A DNA stretch of 12,362 bases from Oxalobacter sp. (GCA_012512465.1 JAAZED010000043.1:1-12362), one strand, 5' to 3'. Positions 1-6,744 are shown, numbered from the stretch's first letter. Notes: generated from the sequence alone by a model not told the origin. Program-made: numbers and translations.

Positions 1-1713
1 AGCCCGTTTTTCCTGCGCGTTCTGGCTGGCGGTCAGGCCCACCTTTCCGACTTCTGTCGTTACCTTCACTGCGCACTCAAACCGGTTCATCAGGGCTTCC
101 ACCAGCTTTTCAACATTGGCAGGCACTGAAAGCGTCTCCATTGGCACACGCAAATGAAACTGCAGCCCGTTTTCCGCCTGCTTCCAGTTGACAAGCTCTG
201 TCTGCTGCGCCAGTTGTTGCGCCATCCCGCGCAAGGGAAGCGCTTCGGCCAGTGCCGGCCAGTTTTCATCCCATGCAATAACCGGTGTTGAAAGCGGTGC
301 ATCAGGCTTTTCATCCGTTTCTTCAAGCGGTATGCCTGACAATGCATCAGCGGGCATTTCCTCGCCTGAAGAAGCCACAGCAGCAGGCGGGCGGACAGAA
401 GTATCGTCTTTCTGATGGACTGAAGGTGCATCGTCAATATCAATCCAGGGCGGCAGGGCGTCTACTTTCTCCACAACTTTGGGACGCGCTTCCCTCTGCG
501 CTGCTGTCCGGATTTTGGGGCCCGGTTCGGGCGTGGCCGTTTTCATTGGGGATGGCTGTCCGGATGGTCGTGTTTTTTGAGTGTTCGGAGAAGCCGCTTT
601 GCCGTTCTCCCCGGAACCGGTCTGATTCTTGCCGGGCTGAAATGCCAGCATGCGCAGCAGGGTCATCGTAAAGCCGGCATATTCATCAGGCGCCAGGCCC
701 AGTTCGTTTCTGCCATGAACCACGATCTGGTAAAAGAGCTGCATCTCTTCAGCGGCAAAACAATCCGCAAAGCGGAGGATCGCTTCATACTCCGGCAAAT
801 CATCCGGCAAGGCCGAAGGCGCCGCCTGGGCCAGCGAAATGCGATTGATCAGTACCCCCAGATCCTTCAGGGCGGAACTGTATGAAAGACTGCGTACCGC
901 CATTTCATCGGCAATCGCCATCAGTGCCTCCCCATCATTTGCCGCCAGGCCATCCAGAATCCGGATAAGATAAGTCTGATCAAGCGACCCCAGCATATCC
1001 TGAACCGCCGACAGGGACACATTGCCTGCCGTGTAGGAAATCGCCTGATCTGTCAGCGAAAGGGCATCACGCATGGAACCATTGGCGCCCTCAGCCAGAA
1101 GACGCAGCGCCGGCTTTTCAAAGGCAATCTTTTCCTGCTGGAGCACCTGATCCAGATATTCCACTATCTGTAATGGCGGCATCTGCTTGAGATTGAACTG
1201 GAGGCAACGGGAAAGGACGGTCACTGGTATTTTTTGCGGATCTGTTGTCGCCAGAATGAATTTAATATATTCCGGCGGCTCTTCCAGTGTCTTGAGCATG
1301 GCATTGAACGCCTGCGCGGTCAGCATATGCACTTCATCAATCATGTAGACCTTGAAGCGGGCGCTGGTTGGCGCATATACCGCCTGCTCGAGCAATTGCA
1401 GCATGTCGGCAATACCCCGGTTTGATGCGGCATCCATTTCAATATAGTCCACGAAGCGATCCGCATCAATGGCCAGGCAGGCTTCACAGGCACCACATGG
1501 CTGTGCCGTAATCCCGGTTTCGCAATTCAAGGACTTGGCCAAAAGACGGGAAAGCGTGGTCTTGCCGACACCCCGTGTGCCGGTAAACAAATAGGCATGA
1601 TGCAATCGCTGGCTTTCCAGCGCATGGGTCAGCGCACGAACGACATGATCCTGACCAACCAGGCTCTCGAAAGTTTTCGGACGATATTTTCGGGCAAGTA
1701 CCAGATATGACAT
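1..1713 (-). CDS. dnaX: DNA polymerase III subunit tau/gamma (3' end outside window)
   Basis: Clamp-loader ATPase of the DNA polymerase III holoenzyme. The reverse strand is open for 571 codons from ATG at 1713-1711 and runs off the window without a stop. The N-terminus MSYLVLARKYRPKTF is typical of DnaX. The AAA+ module has Walker A GTRGVGKT (residues 45-52), zinc-binding Cys64, Cys73, Cys76 and Cys79, Walker B DEVH (126-129), sensor-1 LATTDPQKIP (154-163) and the SRC arginine finger (Arg169). A Pro/Ala/Ser-rich linker covers about 355-480. A conserved C-terminal stretch follows, starting near ENWPALAEALPLRG, which suggests the long tau form. An AAGG lies about 12 nt before the ATG. The SRP RNA gene lies just upstream on the same strand. 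I found no A-AAA-AAG slippery heptamer, so a shorter gamma product is not evident. Identity is certain; the C-terminus is unseen. Confidence 0.97.
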   Translation of the reverse strand, partial: MSYLVLARKYRPKTFESLVGQDHVVRALTHALESQRLHHAYLFTGTRGVGKTTLSRLLAKSLNCETGITAQPCGACEACLAIDADRFVDYIEMDAASNRGIADMLQLLEQAVYAPTSARFKVYMIDEVHMLTAQAFNAMLKTLEEPPEYIKFILATTDPQKIPVTVLSRCLQFNLKQMPPLQIVEYLDQVLQQEKIAFEKPALRLLAEGANGSMRDALSLTDQAISYTAGNVSLSAVQDMLGSLDQTYLIRILDGLAANDGEALMAIADEMAVRSLSYSSALKDLGVLINRISLAQAAPSALPDDLPEYEAILRFADCFAAEEMQLFYQIVVHGRNELGLAPDEYAGFTMTLLRMLAFQPGKNQTGSGENGKAASPNTQKTRPSGQPSPMKTATPEPGPKIRTAAQREARPKVVEKVDALPPWIDIDDAPSVHQKDDTSVRPPAAVASSGEEMPADALSGIPLEETDEKPDAPLSTPVIAWDENWPALAEALPLRGMAQQLAQQTELVNWKQAENGLQFHLRVPMETLSVPANVEKLVEALMNRFECAVKVTTEVGKVGLTASQNAQEKRA

Positions 1714-1804
1714 GCAGCCATTTTACCTTATTGCAGCGTATTCATGATGACACTCGCACACGCACGTTTATCCGTGTCAGATAGAAACGCCACTGGTGCC
1801 ATAG

Positions 1805-1812
1805 GAAAAAAT
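1805..1812 (-). terminator. T-run ending the ffs transcript
   Basis: Six T residues on the reverse strand (1811-1806) follow shortly after the closing stem of the SRP RNA. The RNA's own G+C-rich rod would act as the terminator hairpin. The stem and the T-run are separated by a short T-rich stretch, so efficiency is uncertain and read-through into dnaX is possible. Confidence 0.5.
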
Positions 1813-1816
1813 GAAA

Positions 1817-1914
1817 ATGGCGAGCCTGATCTGCGGCACTTGTGAAGGCTGGCTGTGGCTGCTTCGTTCCCGACCTGACCAGATTCACCATTCCACAATG
1901 CGCAGGGACCCGCC
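1817..1914 (-). ncRNA. ffs: 4.5S / signal recognition particle RNA (small bacterial type)
   Basis: RNA of the signal recognition particle, which binds Ffh and targets nascent membrane proteins to FtsY. The conserved apical domain reads on the reverse strand as GGTCAGG (1880-1874), TCG (1873-1871), tetraloop GGAA (1870-1867), CGA (1866-1864) and AGCAGCC (1863-1857). The E. coli RNA as I recall it has TCC/GGA around the loop, so TCG/CGA is a compensated change that keeps the stem paired. The flanks fold into a rod: GGCGGG (from 1914) with CTCGCC (to 1819), CTGCG with CGCAG, and TTGTG with CACAA. A T-run at 1811-1806 follows the 3' end. The ends are inferred from the outer stem and the promoter. 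Location just upstream of dnaX is common in proteobacteria. Confidence 0.93.
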
Positions 1915-1921
1915 AGAACGC

Positions 1922-1949
1922 ATTGTACAACAAAGCCGGCATTCTTCAG
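1922..1949 (-). promoter_or_regulatory. Sigma70-type promoter of ffs
   Basis: On the reverse strand a -10 element TACAAT (1927-1922) lies seven bases before G1914, the inferred first base of the SRP RNA. A weak -35 candidate CTGAAG (1949-1944) sits 16 bp further upstream. The -10 spacing fits transcription starting exactly at the outer stem of the RNA. Confidence 0.6.
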
Positions 1950-2203
1950 CAGCTTATATCACCCTCCCTGCATTTGCCGTTTTATCGCGCTTTTACACTC
2001 ATCAGCACGCTATTTTCACTATTTTTTTTTATTTTTCAATTACATGAGAAAAAGCCAAAATCAGGAGGAAACTCTGATTTTTCACAAATCGTTACATCTT
2101 CATTTCTAAAATGTCATTTTTGTAACCCCTTGCCTGATGCGGGATAGCCACCGATCAGCCCCAAAATCATAACTAAAAAGAATGAAATTCTGATTCATTA
2201 TAA
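1950..2203. other. AT-rich intergenic stretch with small dyads, no gene seen
   Basis: I see no convincing gene here. The overlapping short open frames have no family resemblance or good ribosome binding site. Visible structures are a T-rich block (about 2011-2038); an 8-bp inverted repeat AAAATCAG (2057-2064) / CTGATTTT (2074-2081) with an AGGAGG across its loop edge but no start codon after it; a nested dyad GTTACA (2091-2096) / TGTAAC (2121-2126) enclosing CATTT / AAATG; and AATGAA (2181-2186) / TTCATT (2194-2199). The last ends five bases before the -35 element of the next promoter, a natural place for an operator. Confidence 0.4.
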
Positions 2204-2232
2204 TTGACCGCATATAAAAGGGCTTCTACAAT
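2204..2232 (+). promoter_or_regulatory. Sigma70-type promoter of the lytic transglycosylase gene
   Basis: TTGACC (2204-2209) and TACAAT (2227-2232) are separated by exactly 17 bp, each matching consensus at five of six positions. Transcription would start near 2239, about 290 nt before the first gene downstream. A TATAAT at 2199-2204 lacks a good -35 partner and is less likely. Confidence 0.65.
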
Positions 2233-2238
2233 TCGTTC

Positions 2239-2528
2239 AACTTAACAAGGAACACGTTTCCAATCCGCATATTGTTATCCGTTATTTTTCAATACAACAG
2301 GGGAATGGCAGTTCTGCCGGCATCATGCAGAATCCGTGAAACAAAAAACGTTTCCGGCTGTTTCCACTCCTTCACTCCTGCCAGAAGCCCTCTGGATGCT
2401 GGCAAAGCGAGAACGAATTCTCACTATTTTTTAGAACTGAGAATCAGCGCTGAGTAATAAAAGGCAAAAACCTGCAGACACACAGGTTGTCCAGCGCAAG
2501 GAAATTCCCCAGGAGGTACTTTATATCT
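2239..2528 (+). promoter_or_regulatory. Long structured 5' leader of the lytic transglycosylase gene
   Basis: If the promoter at 2204-2232 is used, the transcript carries about 290 untranslated bases. Short hairpins can be drawn: GGCAG/CTGCC (2307-2318); two mutually exclusive stems, CCAGA/TCTGG (2381-2395) and TGCCAG/CTGGCA (2379-2404); ATTCTCA/TGAGAAT (2417-2444); and AACCTG/CAGGTT (2469-2488), which ends about 22 bases before the AGGAGGT at 2511-2517. I recognise no known riboswitch. A 50-codon frame starting at ATG 2305 has AGGGG practically touching its start codon and no family resemblance, so I do not call it a gene. Confidence 0.4.
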
Positions 2529-3359
2529 ATGTATTACCAAGACACAAACAAACGTTTTTCAGATTATTTTTTCCGGCGACAGAACTGGGTGATTGCCTTT
2601 TCCTGCATCGCCGCCATCATTGCCGGCGCCTATCTTTTTCTCCAGTCCTATCAAGGTGGCCGTTATCTTGATCTGCTTCCTTTTTCATCACAAAAAAGCA
2701 CTGCCCGGGTTATTCGCCTGACGCAGGCAGGTTACTGGGTCAGCCCGACAGCCATCTCGCAGCAACAAAATGAAGAAGATGCTTTCATGGTAAACCCGCA
2801 GGAACGCCAATTGCTGGTTGACTGGATATCCAAACGCTATCCCGTTGATTCTGAAGCCACCGAGCTTTTTGTTTCGGCAGCCTATCTGGCCGCACATGAA
2901 ATCGGCCTGGACCCGCACCTGATCCTGGCAGTCATGGCAATTGAATCCAGCTTCAACCCGGAAGCGGAAAGCCCGGTAGGCGCCCAGGGCCTCATGCAGG
3001 TCATGACCAGGGTACACTCGAAGCGTTTTGAACCACATGGCGGCGTACAATCAGCCAAGGATCCCATCACCAATATCCGGGTCGGCTCTGCGATCCTGAA
3101 GGAATATGTTTCCCGAAGCGGTTCTGTTAAGCGCGGCTTGAAGAGTTATGTTGGTGCTGCGGCTTATTCCCATGACTTTGGCTATGGCGCAAAAGTCCTG
3201 GCTGAGTACAATCGCATGAAACAGGTTTCCCGCGGAAAAAAAGTGCCTACCGCTATCGCATCAAAATCCACGCCGAAAAAACTGGTGCGCTCGGATGCGG
3301 ATAAGTCCCGGGTTAAAATCTCGCTCCCGGCAAAGGCGGCTGAAGCCACCAGCGCATAA
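2529..3359 (+). CDS. Membrane-anchored SLT-family lytic transglycosylase
   Basis: A murein lytic transglycosylase with a soluble-lytic-transglycosylase (SLT, goose-lysozyme-like) domain, cleaving the MurNAc-GlcNAc bond of peptidoglycan from the inner membrane facing the periplasm. The 276-residue protein starts at ATG 2529, preceded by a perfect AGGAGGT (2511-2517). A TTG 42 bp upstream in frame is rejected because that Shine-Dalgarno would lie inside the gene. A basic N-terminus precedes one membrane segment (about residues 20-39). The SLT domain spans about 118-230: IESSFNP with catalytic Glu139, GAQGLMQVM (151-159), NIRVGSAIL (182-190) and a Tyr-containing AAAYS segment near 210-214. The C-terminus (about 232-276) is Lys/Ser-rich and low complexity. 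It stands alone between dnaX/ffs and the convergent priA. I assign the domain but not an Mlt subtype. Confidence 0.88.
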   Translation: MYYQDTNKRFSDYFFRRQNWVIAFSCIAAIIAGAYLFLQSYQGGRYLDLLPFSSQKSTARVIRLTQAGYWVSPTAISQQQNEEDAFMVNPQERQLLVDWISKRYPVDSEATELFVSAAYLAAHEIGLDPHLILAVMAIESSFNPEAESPVGAQGLMQVMTRVHSKRFEPHGGVQSAKDPITNIRVGSAILKEYVSRSGSVKRGLKSYVGAAAYSHDFGYGAKVLAEYNRMKQVSRGKKVPTAIASKSTPKKLVRSDADKSRVKISLPAKAAEATSA

Positions 3360-3380
3360 CCACGCCACCATCAAACAAAT

Positions 3381-3467
3381 AAATCTCTGATCAACGTGTT
3401 TTGTGAATGAAGTGCAAGGCGCACGGAGCGCAGCAATTCGTTCACAAGGCGGATTAATCAGAGATTT
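3381..3467. repeat. 87-bp nested inverted repeat, probable dispersed repeat or MITE-like element
   Basis: The outer arms AAATCTCTGAT (3381-3391) and ATCAGAGATTT (3457-3467) are perfect 11-bp complements. The inner arms TTGTGAATGAA (3401-3411) and TTCGTTCACAA (3437-3447) pair over 11 bp with one G-T wobble. The core holds the phrase CAAGGCGCACGGAGCGCAGC (3415-3434), which resembles the middle of small interspersed repeats in betaproteobacteria such as Neisseria Correia elements. It fills the gap between two convergent genes, ending seven bases before the priA stop, and its RNA could fold as a hairpin in either direction. I see no target-site duplication and no other copy in this window, so mobility is inferred. 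Confidence 0.6.
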
Positions 3468-3474
3468 CCAAGGG

Positions 3475-5508
3475 TTATATTGAAGCGGGATCTACTTCAA
3501 TATGCCATCTCGCCCTTGTTTTCAGTGAGCGCAAAGTTGTCATCCATCCTTTAAGGAATTGCTGCATGTCAGCACGCGATACGGATTCCACCAGCAACTG
3601 CGCCCGTTCAATATCTCCTATCCGGGTCATCGCCATTGGCACAGGATCATTTACGATGATTCCCGGGTAATCCGCCGCTTCGGCTGCTGTTTTGAGAAAT
3701 GCCAGCGCGGTATCCAGCTGCCGGGCTTCTGCACAGAGGAGTGCCTGGTAAATAAAAGGGGGCAGTCCTGAGAGCTGGCGCTCTTGAAGCAACTCTGAAG
3801 CAAAGCCGTCATAATTGTGCTGCAGCACCGCCTGGTAAAGCGGATGATGCGGATAACGGGTCTGGATAATCACTTCACTGTCGGTTGCCTCATCCATGGC
3901 ACGACGCCCTGCACGGCCGCCTACCTGCATCAGCTGGGCAAAGAGCCGCTCACTTGCCCGGTAATCATGAGAAAAAAGCGCGTTATCCGGATTCATCACC
4001 CCGACCAGGGTCAGGTTCCGGAAATCATGCCCTTTGGCAATCATCTGGGTACCCACCAGGATATCGGCGTCACCGCGATGCACTGTCTCCAGCGCCTCTT
4101 GCATGCTGCCTTTTTTTCGGGTTGAATCCGCATCGATCCGGAGAATTCGGGCATCGGGAAAATGCGTTTGCAGACTCTCCTCGATTCGCTGGGTTCCCCG
4201 TCCAAAAGGCTTTAAATCAACATAACCACAGGTTGGGCATGAACGCGGAATATAAAGCTCCATGCTGCAATGATGACAACGCAGGCGACGCTGTGGCTTG
4301 TGCAGCACCATATAGGCGGTACATCGCTTGCAGGCGCTGACCCAGCCGCAGGCTTCACACGTCAGGACGGGCGCATACCCTCGGCGGTTGAGAAAAAGCA
4401 GTGACTGTTCCCCGCGTTCCAGCCGTACCTTGAGCGCCTCAAGCAACGCCGGGCTGAACCCGTCCTGCAATTTATTCCTGCCGGTATCAATCAGCCTGAC
4501 CTTCGGCAATTCGGCATCGGCCATGGCCCTTTCAGGCAGCACCAGTTTACGGTAACGTCCTGATTCGGCATGCTGCCAGGTTTCAAGTGACGGGGTTGCC
4601 GAACCCAGTACAACCGGAATATCCAGTTGCCATGCCCGCCATACGGCGAGATCACGTGCAGAATAGCGCAAGCCCTCCTGCTGTTTGTAGGAAGGGTCGT
4701 GTTCTTCATCCACAATAATGAGATCCAGCCGGGGGGCGGAAGCTAAAATGGCCATCCGTGTCCCGAGCAGAATGCGCGCCTTGCCGGTATGGGCGGCCAA
4801 CCAGTTTCGCAACCGCTCGCCCTCGCTTAGCTGACTGTGAAGCACGGCAATATCCGTATTCGGGAAGCGCGATCGGATATTGCTTTCGAGCTGGGGTGTC
4901 AGGTTGATTTCCGGCACCAGTATCATGACGACAGTATCCGGCTGCCGTTTAAGAACGGTTTCAAACACATGCAGATACACTTCGGTTTTTCCGCTGCCTG
5001 TCACCCCATGCAGTAAAATAGGGGAAAAACCTTCTGCTGCCAGGATATCGGACACGGCTTCCTTTTGCCCGGCATTCAAATCCGGGGCAACATCCGGTAT
5101 TTCTTTTTCGCCTGCGTCTTTTTTCCCGCGTTTTTCTGTGGCTTTCAGCGCCCGATTCAATGCAACGGTTTTTTCCGCCCGCAATTTTTTGGGCAGGCTG
5201 GGAAGCGCCACTTCCCCAAGCGGCCGTTGATAATAGTCTGCCGCAAAATGGCATAACGCCGCCCACTCGGATGAAACAGGAAACACTTCATCCCTGACAG
5301 CAATCACATCTCTTAGCTTCTCATCCGGCACATCCGTCTCATCCAGGATCGCCATGATCAACCCCATGACCTTGCGCTGGCCGAAAGGTACCAGTGCCAG
5401 TTGTCCGATTTGCGGTATCGCCGTCTCGTCTGATTCGGCAACCCAGCGATAATCGAAATAAAAGTCAAGGGGGGTATCAATCGCTACCCTGAGGATAAAC
5501 TGCCGCAT
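3475..5508 (-). CDS. priA: Primosomal protein N' (PriA), replication-restart helicase
   Basis: 3'-to-5' superfamily 2 DNA helicase that recognises stalled forks and D-loops and reloads DnaB. The 677-residue protein is slightly shorter than E. coli PriA (732, from memory). Order: an N-terminal DNA-binding region (to about 110); a basic linker; a helicase core with Walker A GVTGSGKT (168-175), DEEH box (267-270) and GSAT (302-305); then eight cysteines of the two-zinc module (384, 387, 393, 396, 411, 414, 424, 427) inserted before the second helicase half, which contains GTQMIAKGHDF (486-496) and QVGGRAGR. The ATG at 5508-5506 gives the usual PriA N-terminus; the Shine-Dalgarno is weak. The gene converges with the lytic transglycosylase. 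Its upstream DNA carries DnaA-box-like sequences. Confidence 0.97.
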   Translation of the reverse strand: MRQFILRVAIDTPLDFYFDYRWVAESDETAIPQIGQLALVPFGQRKVMGLIMAILDETDVPDEKLRDVIAVRDEVFPVSSEWAALCHFAADYYQRPLGEVALPSLPKKLRAEKTVALNRALKATEKRGKKDAGEKEIPDVAPDLNAGQKEAVSDILAAEGFSPILLHGVTGSGKTEVYLHVFETVLKRQPDTVVMILVPEINLTPQLESNIRSRFPNTDIAVLHSQLSEGERLRNWLAAHTGKARILLGTRMAILASAPRLDLIIVDEEHDPSYKQQEGLRYSARDLAVWRAWQLDIPVVLGSATPSLETWQHAESGRYRKLVLPERAMADAELPKVRLIDTGRNKLQDGFSPALLEALKVRLERGEQSLLFLNRRGYAPVLTCEACGWVSACKRCTAYMVLHKPQRRLRCHHCSMELYIPRSCPTCGYVDLKPFGRGTQRIEESLQTHFPDARILRIDADSTRKKGSMQEALETVHRGDADILVGTQMIAKGHDFRNLTLVGVMNPDNALFSHDYRASERLFAQLMQVGGRAGRRAMDEATDSEVIIQTRYPHHPLYQAVLQHNYDGFASELLQERQLSGLPPFIYQALLCAEARQLDTALAFLKTAAEAADYPGIIVNDPVPMAMTRIGDIERAQLLVESVSRADMQQFLKGWMTTLRSLKTRARWHIEVDPASI

Positions 5509-5534
5509 GAACTTAATGTAAACCCTACCAATTT

Positions 5535-5540
5535 TTTATA
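5535..5540 (-). promoter_or_regulatory. Candidate -10 element for priA
   Basis: On the reverse strand TATAAA (5540-5535) lies about 26 bases before the priA ATG and matches the -10 consensus at five of six bases. No good -35 sits 16-18 bp upstream. The DnaA-box-like inverted repeat begins about 30 bp further upstream, where a regulator could act. Confidence 0.35.
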
Positions 5541-5826
5541 AGCGTAGATTTCGTAAGCCTTTTTTTCACTATCCACAAAGTCTGTGGAAAACTTTGTGGA
5601 CAATATCCCCTTGACAGGGAATCAGGCCAGCCATGATGCGGCTTTCAATAAAATGCCCATCCGAAATGCAAAAAAAAACTCATTAAAAAAACAATTCATT
5701 ACAAAAATTGCGCAAATGAAAGAATTTTTTTTAACTTTTTTTTTCAAAAAAATATTTGTGCACAACTCAGCCCATGTAAATCAGGGCTTCCCGTTTTTTC
5801 CTGTTTGATTCTTGCAACAACCTGTT

Positions 5827-5845
5827 AAAAAACACGAAAAACGTG
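5827..5845 (-). terminator. Candidate intrinsic terminator after the DUF4404 gene
   Basis: Reading the reverse strand, a short stem CACG / CGTG with a TTTTT loop (5845-5833) is followed directly by six T residues (5832-5827), starting about 19 bases after the DUF4404 stop. The stem is only four base pairs, so the call rests on the T-run and position. Confidence 0.5.
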
Positions 5846-5863
5846 GTAATTGGTTTGCCGATT

Positions 5864-6127
5864 TCAGATCCCCATCTTGCCGAGAATATCGGCAAGCTGC
5901 CCGATGAGCAAGGCGACATTGGGATGATTGTTGGTAAATCTGACGGCAAGACCCCTTGCCGCCTCTTCAAGGCCGGCATAGGCAAACGGCGCATGCGCCT
6001 CTTTTTCCAGCAGCTTCTGGATATCCTGATCAAGCACAGCCAGTTTTTCCCTCAATTCCGGATCAAGATCCTCTGTCCGGGACAGGCTGGCCTGTATCTG
6101 GCTGAGCATGTTTTTCATATCGTTCAT
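5864..6127 (-). CDS. DUF4404 family small protein
   Basis: An 87-residue acidic, mostly helical protein. The pattern near LDPELREKLAVLDQDI (residues 22-37) and the C-terminal half with a conserved-looking NNHPNVALLIGQLADIL segment match my recollection of DUF4404, a small proteobacterial family of unknown function. The first 40 residues have the heptad character of a coiled coil or helical hairpin. No signal peptide or membrane segment is visible, so it is probably cytoplasmic. The start at 6127-6125 is supported by AGGAG eight bases upstream. It is transcribed away from the universal stress protein gene, sharing a 161-bp control region, and appears to be a single-gene unit. No function can be assigned. 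Confidence 0.8.
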   Translation of the reverse strand: MNDMKNMLSQIQASLSRTEDLDPELREKLAVLDQDIQKLLEKEAHAPFAYAGLEEAARGLAVRFTNNHPNVALLIGQLADILGKMGI

Positions 6128-6190
6128 TAGCGGCTCCTGTTGTTATTGTGCCTGCAAGGATAATGCAGAAAAGAAAAATGTCCTGAAAAG

Positions 6191-6250
6191 ATTGTAAAAC
6201 AATTGTCTTAACAAAACCGCTTGACTGATATCACTCAATTAACGGATTAT
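6191..6250 (+). promoter_or_regulatory. Control region and candidate promoter of the universal stress protein gene
   Basis: TTGACT (6221-6226) and GATTAT (6245-6250), 18 bp apart, form a plausible sigma70 promoter. The -35 lies inside TTGACTGATATCAC (6221-6234), which matches the FNR/ANR box TTGAT-N4-ATCAA at eight of ten positions. Upstream are ATTGT-AAA-ACAAT (6191-6203) and the palindrome ACAATTGT (6199-6206). The FNR-like site lies closer to the start than the usual activator position, so its role, if any, is unclear. Confidence 0.4.
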
Positions 6251-6288
6251 TATGACAAGCTGATTAACTCGACGAGAAGGGAGGCCAT

Positions 6289-6726
6289 ATGTATAAAACA
6301 ATTCTGGTTCCGACAGACGGCACTGCCCTGTCCGACAAGGCCATTTCGGCAGCCATCCAGTATGCCGGCATTCACAAAGGGTGCAAGATTATCGGGATGA
6401 CCGTCGCCGAACCGCTTCCCCTGACCCAACTGGAAACTTTTACCAAATCCCAGGAATCCGATTACCTGAGTCGTGAGCATAAAATTGCCGAAGAGCGTGT
6501 GAACCGGATTGCCGAACAGGCAAAGGCCGCAGGGGTTCCCTTTGACACCGTTATCCTTCAGTCCAGCAAACCACACGAAGAAATCGTGCACGCTGCAGCC
6601 AAATATGATTGTGATTGTATTTTCATGGCATCAAACGGACGTAAGGGGTTAAACAAGCTTTTTATCGGCAGTGAAACACAAAAGGTACTGGCAACGACCT
6701 CTATTCCTGTGCTGGTTTACCGTTGA
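6289..6726 (+). CDS. Universal stress protein, UspA family
   Basis: A 145-residue single Usp domain, a cytoplasmic alpha/beta nucleotide-binding fold that usually dimerises and is induced by starvation, oxygen limitation or other stress. The N-terminal strand MYKTILVPTDGT and the C-terminal block ASNGRKGLNKLFIGSE (residues 114-129) and VLVYR are diagnostic. The latter corresponds to the ATP-binding GxxG-x9-G(S/T) motif, with the first glycine replaced by alanine (Ala114), a variant I recall as common in this family. The start is fixed by AAGGGAGG (6277-6284) four bases before the ATG. It is divergent from the DUF4404 gene and convergent with mltA, so it is probably monocistronic. Confidence 0.93.
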   Translation: MYKTILVPTDGTALSDKAISAAIQYAGIHKGCKIIGMTVAEPLPLTQLETFTKSQESDYLSREHKIAEERVNRIAEQAKAAGVPFDTVILQSSKPHEEIVHAAAKYDCDCIFMASNGRKGLNKLFIGSETQKVLATTSIPVLVYR

Positions 6727-6744
6727 GTCGAAATCGTTCAGATC

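Larger units (their letters stand above)
5509..5863. other. AT-rich intergenic region with DnaA-box-like sites and A/T tracts
   Basis: No gene is supported in these 355 bp. Next to priA are three 9-mers each one base from TTATCCACA: CTATCCACA (5569-5577), TTTTCCACA (reverse, 5591-5583) and TTGTCCACA (reverse, 5603-5595). The first and third are built into a perfect 10-bp inverted repeat, TCCACAAAGT (5572-5581) / ACTTTGTGGA (5591-5600), with the second in its loop. Six A or T tracts of 5-9 bases follow (5670-5678, 5685-5691, 5703-5707, 5725-5732, 5736-5744, 5746-5752), with the palindromes TTGCGCAA (5708-5715) and TTGTGCACAA (5756-5765). The tract spacing suggests bent or easily opened DNA. 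Whether this is a replication-related site or a priA control region is inference. Confidence 0.5.

Noticed and set aside
571..590. Run of six A residues on the dnaX coding strand as a programmed frameshift site for the gamma subunit
   Set aside because: The run lies in CAA AAA ACA, which does not allow tandem slippage of the A-AAA-AAG type, and a -1 shift does not soon meet a stop. A second run near 1231-1237 (CAA AAA ATA) has the same problem.
1742..1942. 66-codon reverse-strand frame, with overlapping forward frames at 1811-2147
   Set aside because: They cover the SRP RNA gene and its promoter, lack family resemblance and have poor start contexts. The RNA explains the conserved sequence.
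2272..2457. 61-codon forward frame (or 50 codons from ATG 2305) ahead of the lytic transglycosylase
   Set aside because: The TTG start has no Shine-Dalgarno, the ATG has one with practically no spacing, and the composition is unremarkable. It could at most be an upstream frame within the leader.
2487..2528. TTG start extending the lytic transglycosylase by 14 residues
   Set aside because: It would place the perfect AGGAGGT inside the coding sequence and add a segment before the basic n-region. ATG 2529 is far better placed.
5572..5600. Perfect 10-bp inverted repeat as an intrinsic terminator
   Set aside because: No T-run follows it in either direction. Its arms are better explained as paired DnaA-box-like sites.
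5584..5808. 74-codon forward frame in the AT-rich region upstream of priA
   Set aside because: It begins at a GTG without a ribosome binding site, and its Lys/Phe-rich product simply reflects the A and T tracts.
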